Below, in pieces: positions 9,528-21,178 of a DNA stretch of 41,716 nt. Where the stretch lies: the NCBI GenBank assembly GCA_015679605.1, contig JAAAVE010000018.1, forward strand, positions 1 to 41,716, read 5' to 3'. This stretch comes from Podila epigama (Eukaryota > Mortierellomycota > Mortierellomycetes > Mortierellales > Mortierellaceae). Each line of letters starts with the position of its first letter. Positions within the stretch are counted from its first letter, which is position 1. The notes under the pieces were generated by a model that worked only from the letters and a program-made list of their open reading frames with translations, did not search any database and was not told the DNA's origin. A program made the translations under genes and the position numbers.

Positions 9528-10404
9528 ATATCCTAGACAAGGCCACAAAGGCTCATCAAAGCATACTCCAGCCAAAAGAGACCCCCTCTGCTGGCCCGTA
9601 TCAACACCCCACCACCTACTCCAAAAACATCAACTTTCTACACACCGAGAGCAAAGCGCACCAAGTAACACACACTGGAGATCTTTGAGTAATGGTTCTT
9701 AAGAGAACGTATCATAGCGATTAGACTAATGAAAAATAGTGAACACAGATGGGGGATCTAACTTAAGGGACAAAAGTACATGTTGCCAGTAGACAACTTG
9801 TTTAATAAAAACTAACTTAAGGGACAAATAGCAGAGTGGACTGTGTCCCATGGGGACAAACTGAGAGGGTAGGGGAGGGTTCCCATATTGTGGATCTCTG
9901 CACGATCCATATGGAAAGAAAGAAAGAGAATATTAAACAATAATGAAAACAAGGAGAAGAAGAGAAGCTGCAGACAAACAAAGTATTTGCCTGCTTATTT
10001 ATTTTATTCTGGCCAAGTGGCCTGAAAATCGTGTCCCAAAACAACGCTATAATCTTTTCTATCCTATGGTCCCCATCTGCTATACCACACTAACAAATCC
10101 TGTCAACAGAGGACAAGCGGATACTGTTGAATAAAAATTGTCCTTCGTTTTTTACATGGCATTGCTTGTAGGGAGTTTTGCAGATTAAGGCACAACTTGT
10201 ACTTTGTATTACTTTGTGCGTGTTGTATTGCTAGATAGCTACGTAGATGGATACTTGAGTTTGGGCTTTAGGGCAGCCATGAAGACGGTAGACCTTGCCA
10301 AAACGTATTAATTGAGATGAGCATTGGAGACTAAGTTTTGATTAAGCTAACGGAAATGTATGCGACGTTGCATGCATTGACTGTCGAGGAAAATGACGTC
10401 TTCT
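9528..10404. other. intergenic region right of the TIR element
   Basis: No gene is supported here. A 15-base direct repeat (AACTTAAGGGACAAA) occurs twice, near 9759 and 9812. A short inverted pair (TGTCCC-ATG-GGGACA) lies near 9845. The remainder is AT-rich and holds the 3' flank of BTB paralog 2. Confidence 0.5.
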
Positions 10405-11548
10405 TCAATCTTCCACATGATACTCGTAGAGCGCGGTGTACATTTCGCAAATGATACTCGCAAACTCTGGATGATCTTTGAACATATCCACGCTGTCATG
10501 GTTGGAGATGAAGAGCTGACCGCAATTCTCAGCAATGTAATCAATCACAGAGCTGCGCAGGTCTTCGAACATGTAGGCAGTCCGGAAGAGGAAGTCCGTG
10601 GAATTCTTTTCATCCAGGGAGTCGATGAGCCGATTTTCGGCCTCATCGCGCAGACCCGCAATGTCATACCGATCGGCTGCGAGATAGATTTGCTCCCATG
10701 AGAACTTGCTGTTGTTGAGCGGATTATCATAAACCTGCTCTGGCATCATATCCTCTGGGATTGTCACCGTGTACATGTACCGCAGCAAGATTTTGAACGT
10801 GTCAATTGATGTATCTTTGGCGGTGATTTGCGTTGGTCTTTGACCGCCTTCCGCAAAGCCGCTCTCCAACATCGTCCTAAAGTATGGCCACTGAATTAGG
10901 ATTGCCTTGTGCGCCACAAGTGTTTGCTTTCCCACAACATCTTCCTTGTCGTCTGTCGTTGAAGAGGGTTGATCGCATTCGAGCTCTTCCGTGATATTGC
11001 TGGTTCGTTGGATATCAGCACTCGTATCTGGAAAATCGAATGTCACATCGCAGTGCTTGGCCTCGTTGTACATCTCTTCCAGGAATGTTGAGGTTCTTTT
11101 TTCGTTAATTTTCCGAAAATCCTGAGTTGTGAGGGTGATAGTCGGGTTTTTTCCTGTCCACATGTGGTCAAAAAAGGAAGTGACTAGCGTAGTGTGCCAG
11201 AGTGTTGGTTTGTTGTAATTAGATGCCAGGTTCATTATCATACATGAAGTAGGAAAAATTTAAAAGAGACTTACTATCGTTTGAATTTTTGAAGTTCAGG
11301 GGATTGGCAATTAAAAAGTTGCCAGCTTCATCAAAGACGGTGCATGTTTTGAAAGCATGGAGCTCTTTCTGAGCGATATCGTTGACCGTAATATAGAATG
11401 TTCTGATGGTATTGCTTGCGACACTGTGGATTGTCACCGACCCCATTTCAGTGGTAAAGGTTCTTTTGTCTCCAAAGTCTCTGGCGTACTTGACAATGAT
11501 CTTATGGATATCAAGTTCTTTGTCATGGACGTACGCAACCTTCGACAT
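10405..11548 (-). CDS. BTB/POZ-domain protein (paralog 2)
   Basis: Exons 11548-11275 and 11183-10405 give 350 residues. The N-terminal module (MSKVAYVHDKELDIHK...; strands near VTIHSV and IRTFYITV; ends NPTITLTTQDF) matches paralogs 1 and 3 in layout. The BTB domain runs from HCDVTFDFPD through AHKAILIQWPYFRTML to FKILLRYMYT. A BACK-like part follows (LAADRYDIAGLRDEAENRL, FLFRTAYMFEDLR). The loop between CDVTFDF and AHK is about 45 residues and Ser/Thr/Asp-rich, without the pentapeptide array of paralog 1. The intron is GTAAGT...GCTAG, phase 1. By analogy with MATH/BTB proteins it may recruit substrates to a CUL3 ligase; that is inference. A few codons upstream is another in-frame start, but MSKV aligns with the other paralogs. 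Confidence 0.87.
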
Positions 11549-12249
11549 GTTGAGCTGAGAGGTGAGGAGGTACAATGGTTATGAGGTGGAGGAGTGAGAA
11601 AGAGTGAAGTGATGGGAAAATGTGAGTTTTGTAGCAGAGACCACTGCATTTCTTTTTTTCAAGACAGACGTGGGTCATCCTACATCACAATCACGTCCCC
11701 TCTTACGCTCAATGATTATACCAGTTGCCGAACACGTATTCCCCATTATGTTTTTCCGTGATAGCCCAGGGTCATCCGCATGACAATGGTAAGTGTGAAT
11801 CATTCTCAGATCAACACTTGTATGATGCTCTCCCATGAGCGAACCAATCATGGTGTCAAGTGCTTGGTTGAAATCTCTGTGGACTCATTGCAAAATAAAG
11901 GTGTAAACGTTTTTATTTTTTTATTTATTTTTTATTTATTTATTTATTTATTTTTTGGAGGCGCGAGTTTATAAACGCACATGATGTGGTAGAATTTGAA
12001 AGACAAGGAGACAACCATTTTTTTTATTGTTGGGCTACTACAGAAATAGACGCGTTGGAAATGTACACCGATTACACGCTGTAGTGCATTTTTGTAGGTT
12101 GAACCCCAGGTTATGTTGATGAAGAGATGTGCCTGTGTGTGACTTGAGATGAACATTGGGTCAGGATGAAAGATCTTCTGGGAAGAGTTGCGAGGACTGC
12201 ATGCCTCGCTACAAGAGTTTCCTGTTGAGAAAACATCTCGCTACACCTT
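11549..12249. other. spacer between BTB paralogs 2 and 3
   Basis: This 700-bp spacer holds the promoter side of paralog 2 and the 3' flank of paralog 3. No gene is seen. It contains the TTTA repeat at 11910-11956. Confidence 0.5.
11910..11956. repeat. TTTA/T-rich microsatellite
   Basis: T runs and TTTA units alternate for nearly 50 bases (plus-strand reading). Confidence 0.9.
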
Positions 12250-13391
12250 TCATTTCTTTAGGGATTTTTGATGAAGCTTGTATAGAGTTGCATACATCTC
12301 GCCAATGACTTTTGTATACTCTGGATGGTCCTTGTACAAGTCTGGAGTGTCTGTAGGAAAAAAGGTTTCGCCGCAATTCTTCAGAATATATCCCATCACA
12401 GTGCCACGCAGATCTTCGAACATGTAGGCAGTCCGGAAGAGGAAGTCCTTGGCATGCTTTTCATCCAGAAAGACGATGAGCCGATCTGCGGCCTCCTCGC
12501 GCAGACCCTCAATGTCATACCAATCGGCTGCGAGAAATATATGTTCCCATGAAAAGTTGTTGTTGTTGAGCGGGTCATCGTATATGTGGTCTGGCATCAA
12601 AGCCACTGGGATCGTTTCCGTGTATATGTACCGCAGCAAGACTTTGAAAGTGGCGACTGACGTATCCTTAACTGTGACTTGCTGGTGACCTGGTCCGCCT
12701 TCCGCAAAGTCTCTTTCAAACATCGTTTTGAAGTATGGCCACTGTGCAAGGACGGCCTTATGCGCCATTAAAGTTTTCACCTTTTCCTTGTTGTTAGTGA
12801 CAGGCGACGATTTCTCGAGTTCGGGTTCTCCAGAGGGAATTGTGGTTTGTTGCGTATCGAGACTTGTGCCAGGAAAAACAAACGTAATATCGCTGTACTC
12901 GATGTCCCCGAATATATTTTCGAGGAATGTTGCAGTTTTCTTTTGTTGTGGAAGTTCCTGGGATGACAGGATGATAGTCAGATCGCCGCCATTCCATAGG
13001 CCTTCAGGAAATGAAGCGACTAGCGTAGCATGCCAGGGCGTTAATTTCCTTATTATTAACACAGGATTCAACACCAAACAAAGAGTAGAACATATATGCT
13101 TATATACTGAATACTTACGGTCGGGCGAGTTTTCCGAGACTATAGGATTGACAAGACGCAATTTGCCTGTCGAGTCGTAGATAACGCAGTGTTTGAAGAC
13201 GAAACCCCTGTTCAAAAAAAAAAGAAGTTGCGTCTAATATAGAATTTTCTGAATCTGCCGGATAGTGAATGACCGATTGTCAACGTGCCGAATGCAGTCG
13301 AAAAGACCTGTTCACTAATAAAGTGACCCTAGGTGTATTTGAGAATCAACTTTTGGTCATTGAGTTCTCTGGCATTGATATGGGTAGTCAT
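12250..13391 (-). pseudogene. BTB/POZ-domain protein, apparently disrupted (paralog 3)
   Basis: From the ancestral-looking ATG at 13391 (MTTHINARELNDQKL) the frame meets TAG at 13331-13329, codon 21. After the stop it continues as a paralog-like N-terminal module (SEQVFSTAFGTLTIG, FRKFYI). A run of ten T then shifts the frame; one more T would restore it. From there the frame is intact: NRGFVFKHC to a phase-1 donor at 13118, then exon 13019-12250 with a complete BTB (YSDITFVFPG, AHKAVLAQWPYFKTMF, FKVLLRYIYT) and BACK-like end. Two lesions in the 5' part but none in the 3' part suggest recent decay or sequencing error at the homopolymer. A weak intron ending TTTGAACAG could remove the T run but would also remove conserved residues, and it does not explain the TAG. 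If functional, translation would need another start. Confidence 0.65.
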
Positions 13392-14043
13392 CGTTGTGTT
13401 GAGGTGAAGGTTTGAAGAGCGACGGATGACTTGGTTAATGGAGATGGAAATGGAGATGACGAGGTGAGAAATGAAAAGTGGAGCATCTTTTAATATTCTC
13501 GTGACATACGTTGACTCACTTATCGACCCTCACAACAAAATATCACCTCTAGCCTTCTAGAAACGAATAACCACAGTCATCAAATGCATAATATTCATCA
13601 CACAATTTCCATGATTGTTCTGATTCATTCACATGCCAATGGGGTGCGTATGTATGCCTGAATTGTTCGAAGCCTACCACCGGTGCGAAGCTCGTTGACC
13701 TTGGAGAACATTACGACGAACGTCTCGTTCTGGTAGAATTTTGAATTTCTTTCTCCACATTTTCACATGCTTCCAGCCAATAGTAACTCTACAAATTGTG
13801 TAGAAGACCCATCGAAGACCCTTGTCTTGTACAACTCAGACTTTTCACGAACGCGAAACGGCCTACGCCAACGATTATGTTGATGTATTGAAAGATCCAT
13901 GTGACTGACCGTTCATGGCGCAGTTGATTTTTTTATTACTTCACTTCAATCTCTATCACATCACTATTGATTTTTGTCTTTTCACTCCTTCTAAACTTTT
14001 ACTTTACAACAAGTTCAGCGCGGAACGAATACCCATTTACACA
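13392..14043. promoter_or_regulatory. divergent region between BTB paralogs 3 and 4
   Basis: These 652 bp lie between the ATG of paralog 3 (-) and that of paralog 4 (+). No gene is seen. Confidence 0.4.
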
Positions 14044-15135
14044 ATGTCATATACATACGACAGTGAGACGAAGGTTCATACCTTTGAGTTTCATTGCAGA
14101 GGAACTCAAAACATCGTGGCGTCCACCTTTGCTAGCTTTGTCATTAATAGAGAAAAAACCAGCAAAAACTACGTCTTCTCCATTTGCGGTGACAAAGACT
14201 CGGTTTCCAAGATGAGCATGTTCAATGCCATCTCTGTCAGGAACAAAGGCAAATACCGGATGGACCTCTGTCGCGTCTTGAGTCTAAACCCCAGAAAGAC
14301 CTCACAACAACGTAAGGAAGGAATGTGCTTTGCACGAACCAATAATCCTATCCCAGTAACTCATGACAATCCTCAACATAATCACGTAGTAATTGTCATC
14401 CCGCAAAGTATGATGAAGCTCACAGATGGCGCGTACTATATCGAGTTTGCCCTCACAGCCAGATGCATCTGTGTGCCAACATCATCAGTCTCTGACATGG
14501 TGCTCGAGGGATTGTACAGTGACACAAAATACGCCGACGTTACTTTCGTCTTTGAGGCTTCTGCAACTCACCTTGGCCCTACTCAAGACGAACCAGAGCC
14601 GGCTGCGGAGGCGCAAGTTCTCACCGCGCACAAGAATATACTCGCTCACTGGCCGTACTTTCGAACGATGTTCGACAGCGGATTCTCAGAAGGCGAAACA
14701 AGGCCGACACGAGTCGTCATCAAGGACACGAGCTTGGCAACCTTCAAAGCGCTATTGCGATTTACATACACAGGCAAGATCTCTGAGGAGCATGCTCCTA
14801 CGTCTGTCTATCTGAACCCAGCCATGGCATCCGTGGACAGGAGTTCGTGGGAAGACCTCTTTTTAGTGGCCAGCCTCTATGACATGCTGGAACTATGCGA
14901 ACTTGCCCAGAAAAAAATGATTGCATGTTTGGATGCGACCACTGCTATACCGTTCCTTTTCCGTACAGCATACATGTTCCCAGACTTGCGAGGTCCTGTA
15001 GTCCAGTTTGTCGGTACAACTTGTGGACATCTAATAACGGAAAAGACGTCTCTGGACAAATACAGGGACCATCCAGACCAGTTTGACATCCTTCGTGAGC
15101 TGTTTGTGGCCATTCACGACAGGTCCAAGGCCTAG
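14044..15135 (+). CDS. BTB/POZ-domain protein (paralog 4)
   Basis: Exons 14044-14311 and 14390-15135 give 337 residues if the 78-base intron is removed, or 363 if it is kept, because the intron is a multiple of three and has no stop. The first exon is 268 bases, exactly as in paralog 1, and the donor (CAACAAC|GTAAGG) falls at the same phase-1 site, so splicing is favoured. The N-terminal module begins MSYTYDSETKVHTFEF. The BTB domain runs from YADVTFVFEA through AHKNILAHWPYFRTMF to FKALLRFTYT. The BACK-like end includes FLFRTAYMFPDLRGPV. The BTB loop is short and carries EPEPAAEAQ. It is the only copy on + and is the most divergent in the N-terminal module. An in-frame ATG at 13915 would add a hydrophobic leader not seen in paralogs. 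Confidence 0.85.
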   Translation: MSYTYDSETKVHTFEFHCRGTQNIVASTFASFVINREKTSKNYVFSICGDKDSVSKMSMFNAISVRNKGKYRMDLCRVLSLNPRKTSQQRKEGMCFARTNNPIPVTHDNPQHNHVVIVIPQSMMKLTDGAYYIEFALTARCICVPTSSVSDMVLEGLYSDTKYADVTFVFEASATHLGPTQDEPEPAAEAQVLTAHKNILAHWPYFRTMFDSGFSEGETRPTRVVIKDTSLATFKALLRFTYTGKISEEHAPTSVYLNPAMASVDRSSWEDLFLVASLYDMLELCELAQKKMIACLDATTAIPFLFRTAYMFPDLRGPVVQFVGTTCGHLITEKTSLDKYRDHPDQFDILRELFVAIHDRSKA

Positions 15136-15385
15136 TCTCGATATAACCGTGCACTCGACCTTGAGGTGGATTGACACTCAACCAAAAAAAAACCAGACAG
15201 GCCTCCTTCATTAAATTTTGAAAAGTGACTGCTATTCATTGTTGTGCCAAGCCACTTTTTTTTTTGAAGAGTCTCTCTCAAGCAGTGACAATAACAGTGC
15301 CCTGGCTTTCGACCCTCCTCCATCCCATCTCTTCTTCCCCCCCTTTCCCCCGCTCGCATCTTTTCAACCTCTTGCATCATTCACA

Positions 15386-18109
15386 ATGGGAAAGAGAAAT
15401 AGGGCCGCACTGTTGCCAACCAACATTCCTCAGTTGCAGAACCTCATCAAGAGAGACCCTCTCTCGTACAAGGAGGAATTCTTGCAACAGCTTCGTCACT
15501 TTGAGTCCTCCAGGGCCATCTTTGAGCTCAAGCCTGAGGAGCTGTCGACTGACTTTCAGGACTTGATCAACTTTATTGCTCAGGTATATGCACACAGTTT
15601 CATCAAAGAGGAAGGCGAAGGAAGAGAAAAAAAGGATAAAGAAGAAGAAGAGGAGGAGTGGGATATAGCCACAGGAAACGAATTGAACGTTAGGGGAAGA
15701 GACATGGAGACAACTACTTTGATTCAAATCTGGCACACACTATCACTTACACATCCTTATTAAAAAAAAAAAAAAAACACTCACCACTGTAGGTTTCGCC
15801 ATGCTACCCCGAGGAAACCAAAGAGTTCCCTGATCAGATCATCACCTTACTTTCCAAGCACTACCAAGTCTTGAATCCTGAGCTGCGTCGCACCATGGTA
15901 TCGGCTCTGGTGCTTCTCCGTAACCGTGAGATGATCTCATCGACCAGTCTTCTTTCCTTGTTCTTCACCTTGTTTCGTTGCCGCGACAAGGTTCTCCGTG
16001 ACATTCTCTATAACCACATTGTGAACGACATCAAGACGAGCAACCAAAAGGCAAAGAACAACAAGATGAACAAGACTCTTCAGGGATTCATGTATACAAT
16101 GTTGACTTCGGCCGAGGGCGCGGCCGGTACTGGAAGTGAAAATGCCATTGCCGCTAAGCGATCATTGGATGTGTGTATCGAATTGTACCGCAAGAACATT
16201 TGGAACGATGCCAAGACCGTTAACGTGATTGCGCATGCTTGTTTCTCGCCTGTGACCAAGATCATGGTGACAGCACTTCAGTTCTTTTTGGGCAACAACG
16301 AGGATGGCGATGAATCTGAGGATGAGGATGAATTGCCCGACATTAAGGGCATGCAGCACAAGCAGAACGTTTCCAAAAAGACAAAGTCTAAAGCTAAGCA
16401 GATGGATAAGATGATCACTTCACTGAAGAAGAAGCAGCGGGCCAAGAAAAAGGCCGAGACTTTTAACTTTTCGGCACTTCATCTCTTGAACGATCCTCAA
16501 GGTAAAAAATATTTACATGTATATGTATTGTTGTAAACATGTGAGGGCAAAAACAGCAAGGAAAATGATATTGACACTCCTTTTTGTTGTCGTTGACATA
16601 TTATAGGATTCACCGAAAAGCTTTACACTCACTTGGCTTCCTCTCGCGAACGCCACGAGGTGCAGCTCATGTTGATGAACTTGATTTCCCGCATCATTGG
16701 TGTGCACAAGTTGACCATCTTGGCCTTTTACCCTTACCTTCAGAAGCGTCTCCAGCCTACTCAAAAGGATGTGACTCAGATTATTGCTATTGCTGCTCAG
16801 GCTTCGCATGACTTGGTGCCCCCAGATGTTATTGAGCCCGTGATTCAGACTTTGGCCAACAATTTCGTGACGGAGCACTGTGCAGCTGAGGTCATGGCGG
16901 CTGGTTTGAACGGTATTCGTGAGATTGTTTCGCGTTGCCCGCTTGCCATGGAGGCTACGTTGCTTCAGGACTTGACCGATTACAAGAACCATCGCGACAA
17001 GGGTGTGATGATGGCCTCGCGCTCGTTGATCGGTCTGTTCCGTGAGATCAACCCCGAGTTGCTCAAGAAGAAGGACCGTGGCCGTAGTGCAGCCATGGGC
17101 ATGCGCGACTTTAAGCCCACGCAATATGGTGAGAGCCACAACGACGGCGATCTCGAAGCTCTCCAGCTCTTGGCTGATGATGAAAACGCAGGTGAGGACA
17201 ACTGGGACGAGTGGGAGGAGGCTTCTGAGGATGAGGAGGAAGGAGAGAATGGTGGCTGGATCAACGTTTCTGATGATGAGAATGATTTGAACATCAAGAT
17301 GTCGGATGACGAAGAATCTGGATCTGAGGACGAGAACGGTGTCAAGAAGCCCAAGAGCAAGCGCTTGACAGCGAACAAGGAGCGTCGTCTGAAGAAGAAG
17401 GGTCTTTTGCCCAAGGACGAGGACGAGAATGGCGTAGCCAAGGAGGAAGATGAGGAAACAAAGGTCAAGAGGCTGCGGTTGGAGGCAGAGCGCAAGGAGA
17501 AGTTGGCAGCGGCACAATTGTTGGCGACAACCAAGATCTTGACGCCTGCTGATTTCGCAAAGATTGAGGCCTTGAAGTTGGCCAAGAAGGCGGATGAGAA
17601 GATGAACCCTACCCGCGCAGGTTCTGGTAAGCGCCCTGCGCCCACGGACAACGAGCAGCATGAGGGCGAAGTGTCCATTGGATCGATTATCGGACCACGC
17701 AAGAAGGCCAAGCAGGATTATGCCGAACGTATGGAGTCGATCCAGAGTGGACGCGAGGGTCGCGAGAAGTTTGGTTCACGCAAGGGATCGACCGAGCGTG
17801 GTTCTACCACCAACAAGGAAAAGTCCAAGCGCAAGAACTTTATGATGATTGCACACAAGCGCGAGGTTCGCGAAAAGAAGAAGATGAGTTTGAGAGAGAA
17901 GCAGGTAATTTGTCATCCCATTTTCTTTTTTGTTTATGTGTTACAGGCATGGATAATTAACATTGACATTGGCATTGGCATTGGCCTCGTGGGACATTCG
18001 TCTGTATATCGATCACTTATCATTTTTTTTTTATATTTTATTCTTTTCATTCCTCCCTTAGGTTGCACTCCATGCGCACATCAAGAAGCAAAAGATGATG
18101 AAGAAGTAA
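15386..18109 (+). CDS. SDA1: SDA1 ribosome biogenesis protein
   Basis: Exons 15386-15583, 15793-16501, 16607-17904 and 18062-18109 give 750 residues, close to yeast Sda1. The start reads [20 protein letters not shown]. The helical repeat body includes FHLI-type NUC130/SDA1 segments ([20 protein letters not shown]). The central acidic/basic stretch ([15 protein letters not shown], then [20 protein letters not shown]) and the Lys-rich C-terminus ([20 protein letters not shown]... [10 protein letters not shown]) are typical. Sda1 acts in the nucleolus and nucleus in maturation and export of pre-60S particles and is needed for cell-cycle entry in yeast. All introns are GT-AG; the last exon codes only 15 residues. 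Codon use is strongly biased toward C/G-ending codons, as expected of a well-expressed gene. Confidence 0.95.
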
Positions 18110-18792
18110 ATGGCGTACCTGAACGACAACTGTACTATAGCATTAGAGTCCCTATATTTTTTTCCCCCATTGTTTTACCTCTTTTCAATACACCAAGCCA
18201 AGCATTCATGATACTCTTGAAGGTGAACAACGGTTATAAGTGTTAGAATATGAACCATCCGATAGTCGAGCAAGAAGTGCACCGATGCATCAACAGCGTA
18301 GGATTGAACAAATCCTTGTTCCTCGCAACAACGCCATGATTCTGACGACCGCTTTTGACTTGCATCGGCAAAAGCACAACTCCCAATGTGAACTGACCAT
18401 GGTCGTTGGGGTTGATTCCTTCATGGAAGGGGGGACTGATGGGAGAAAAGAAAGAAAGAAAACAAAGGATTGTGAACGATGATATTGTATAAATGGATTT
18501 CGCCTTTCCCCAAAACACTCCTCGCACCCCCTTACCTTATTTTGGGCCAATGTGCAACATCCACCAAAAAAAATTAGTGGCGCATGAAGTCACCAACGAT
18601 TTGTCTGTACTCGATCGATTATCTTTTGCTGATTGTCACCCTTTGATGCCAACATAAAAAAGTGAGCGAAGGGAAGGGTGACTAAAAGAAGTTTTCATCT
18701 TTTCAAAAAGTCGCCTCGTCTCCCTTTCTATTTTTCTTTCTTTCCCAATCTCATTCCACACTTTTTCTCATTTCATCCTCATTTCAACACCA
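18110..18792. other. intergenic spacer between SDA1 and the aminotransferase
   Basis: This spacer holds the SDA1 3' region and the promoter of the aminotransferase gene. Long C/T-rich runs at 18700-18785 precede the next ATG. No gene is seen. Confidence 0.5.
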
Positions 18793-20673
18793 ATGACCAT
18801 TGCCATCAACTACCAGGACTACCTCAGTGAGTCGTCCAAGGCACGCAAGCCCAGTGCAAGTAAGTCAACCGGCCCAGTCAGGAGGTAGCAGTGCTTTGAT
18901 TCGCGGTCACATCTACACAGGAACACAAAACCATGCCTGAAAAATGAACCCAAGGACATGAACCTGAACAAACCAAGACTAACGTTGATAAACTGATGTC
19001 TACCTTGCGCATATCAATAGTCCGTCGATTGATTCCTTTGACCAAGATCCCAGGAATGGTACACAAACATGGTTGCATAATCGACAACAACAGCAGTAAA
19101 CATCAACAAAGACTCATTTTCACTCATTGGAAGGTAATTTTTTTTTTTTTATATCATGGATAGATCTCTCTTGGAGCAGGAGCACCCAATCCAGACCTGT
19201 TCCCTTTCGAGGGTATCAACATCAAGCTCAAGGGTGGCGAGTCCCTGGACATTGATGCAAAGGTTTTGAGCGAGTCATTGACCTACGGCCCATCAGTACG
19301 TATTTCTCTTTAACAATAACAAATCCGATGATGATGGACAAAAACCACCGTCGACAGTGTTTCTTGAAAAGATGCCATAACCGTCATTTTGACTCGTTTT
19401 GCTATCTAGGATGGCATCCCTCAATTGAACGGATGGCTTCGAGAACTGCAGATACTGCAGCATCAGCCTCCACGAGAGTTTGCATTGACGATTGGCACTG
19501 GATCTCAGGACTTGGTGACCAAGGGCCTTCAGATGTTGATTTCTCCTGGGGACAATGTATTGTTCGAGTCACCTGGCTATGTGGGCGTTATTGCCTTTCT
19601 CAGGCACCAACCTTGTAACCTCATCGGTAAGTTCCCTTGGACGGAGGGAGAAAAAGAGAAAAAAGGAACGGCTCTCAGTATGGAAGGTTGATGAAAGAAT
19701 TAACAATGAAAAGTTGCTATGTCTAGATGTTGAACTTGATTCACACGGCGTGGTACCATCCAAGTTGAGGGAGCAACTTGAACAATGGCCTACTGATAAG
19801 CGCAAGCCCAAGGTTTTGTACACTGTGCCTGTGGGGGGTAACCCGACAGGTGTGAGTCAGACATTGGAGCGTAAAAAGGAGATTTACAAGATTGCACAGG
19901 ATCATAATCTGTTGATCCTGGAGGATGATCCATACTTTTATCTGCAGTATGGTGAAAAGATTCCGTCGTACCTGTCCATGGATGTGGATGGCCGTGTGCT
20001 GCGCTTTGATAGTTTTTCAAAGATTTTGTCATCAGGTCTTCGTGTGGGATGGGCCACTGGACCACCGGAACTTGTGAATGTCATGAATCTGGTCACACAG
20101 GCAAGCGTTTTTTTTTTTTTTTTTTGGTTTGTGACAGGTGGTGTTACAAGTGGTTTTTTCTCGCGTGGTGGTCCTGATTGTGCTTAAGTATATTCTGATC
20201 TAATCGATCCCTTTCTACATCCATGACGCATAAAAATACATTCATAGACGAGCAATCTGCAACCGTCGAGCATTGCACAGGCGATCACTTACACACTGGT
20301 AGAGTCGTGGGGCCATGGACGTTTCTATGAGCACACGCGCAAGGTGGCGGCGTTCTATCAGAGCAGGTGTGAGGTGTTTTGTAGATATGCACGCAAGCAC
20401 TTGGAGGGACTGGCGGAATGGGATGAACCAGATGCGGGGATGTTTGTGTGGTTCACTCTGAAGGGGATTGAGGACTCGTTTGATCTGATTTTGACCAAGG
20501 CAGTTGAGAAGAAGGTGCTTTTGGTTCCGGGCATTGAGTTTTATTGTGCTCCAGGCAAGAGTGGACCATCGCAGACGGTGCGAGCATCGTTCTCGAATGT
20601 GACTGAGGCGGACATGGATGAAGGACTAGCGCGACTTGCCAGCCTGTTGAAGGAGCAACAGGTTAAGGTGTAG
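18793..20673 (+). CDS. PLP-dependent aminotransferase, Aro8/2-aminoadipate type
   Basis: Exons 18793-18859, 19021-19058, 19164-19295, 19410-19626, 19727-20100 and 20248-20673 give 417 residues. The N-terminus (YLSESSKARKPSA, then LTKIPGMISLGAGAPNPDLF) is the signature start of Aro8 and kynurenine/aminoadipate aminotransferases. NPTG occurs near residue 190, the pyridoxal-phosphate-ring Asp lies in LEDDPYFY, and SFSK gives the PLP-binding lysine at residue 250, followed by SSGLRVGW. The enzyme would transfer amino groups between 2-oxoglutarate/glutamate and aromatic amino acids or 2-aminoadipate (lysine biosynthesis). The exact substrate cannot be read from sequence. The fifth intron starts with GC (ACACAG|GCAAGC), a GC-AG intron; reading on would meet a T run and lose homology. 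Confidence 0.93.
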
Positions 20674-21178
20674 ATACTTCCATTTCCCCACGTTTTAACA
20701 CTATTTATCACCCTACACTTTACATACACTTTACTCACTTTACACTTTTCCACCTCCCTTCACGTGAAATATTTTTTGTTCACTTTCCAAGGAAAGGGAA
20801 AAGAAAAAAAGATTTCCACCCAATTGCCCGTCTTTTCTTTTTTACTGTTCACTCTACTCTACTCTCTACTACTCTTCTTTTGTCATTGTCATTGTCATTT
20901 CTTTTGTCACAATCAAATTCCATTCCATCTCTTCTACTCTACTCGATTCTGAATTACTCACTCCTTCAACTACAGCTACACCTACAGCTACACCTACAGA
21001 CACTCCCTTCAAAGACTCCTTCTCAACCTCCTTCTCTTCCCCCCTCCTTCCCCCCCGTTCTGACTTCACTTCACCTTCACCTCACCCACCACCCGCTGCT
21101 CTCTCTCCCCCCCCTCTTCTCCCTCCAATTCAGTTCACCCACAACTCCGAATCTATCCACCATTGTTCGCTTGCTTCC
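20674..21178. promoter_or_regulatory. C/T-rich upstream region of the Pex26-like gene
   Basis: About 500 bp of strongly C/T-rich DNA with short repeats (TTGTCA units near 20880, CAGCTACACCTA units near 20970). Such pyrimidine tracts are common in fungal promoters. No gene is seen. Confidence 0.45.

Noticed and set aside
16513-17661. 382-codon open frame on - antisense to SDA1
   Set aside because: It runs opposite a conserved gene with strong codon bias, has Leu/Arg-rich composition typical of antisense shadows, and contains no domain.
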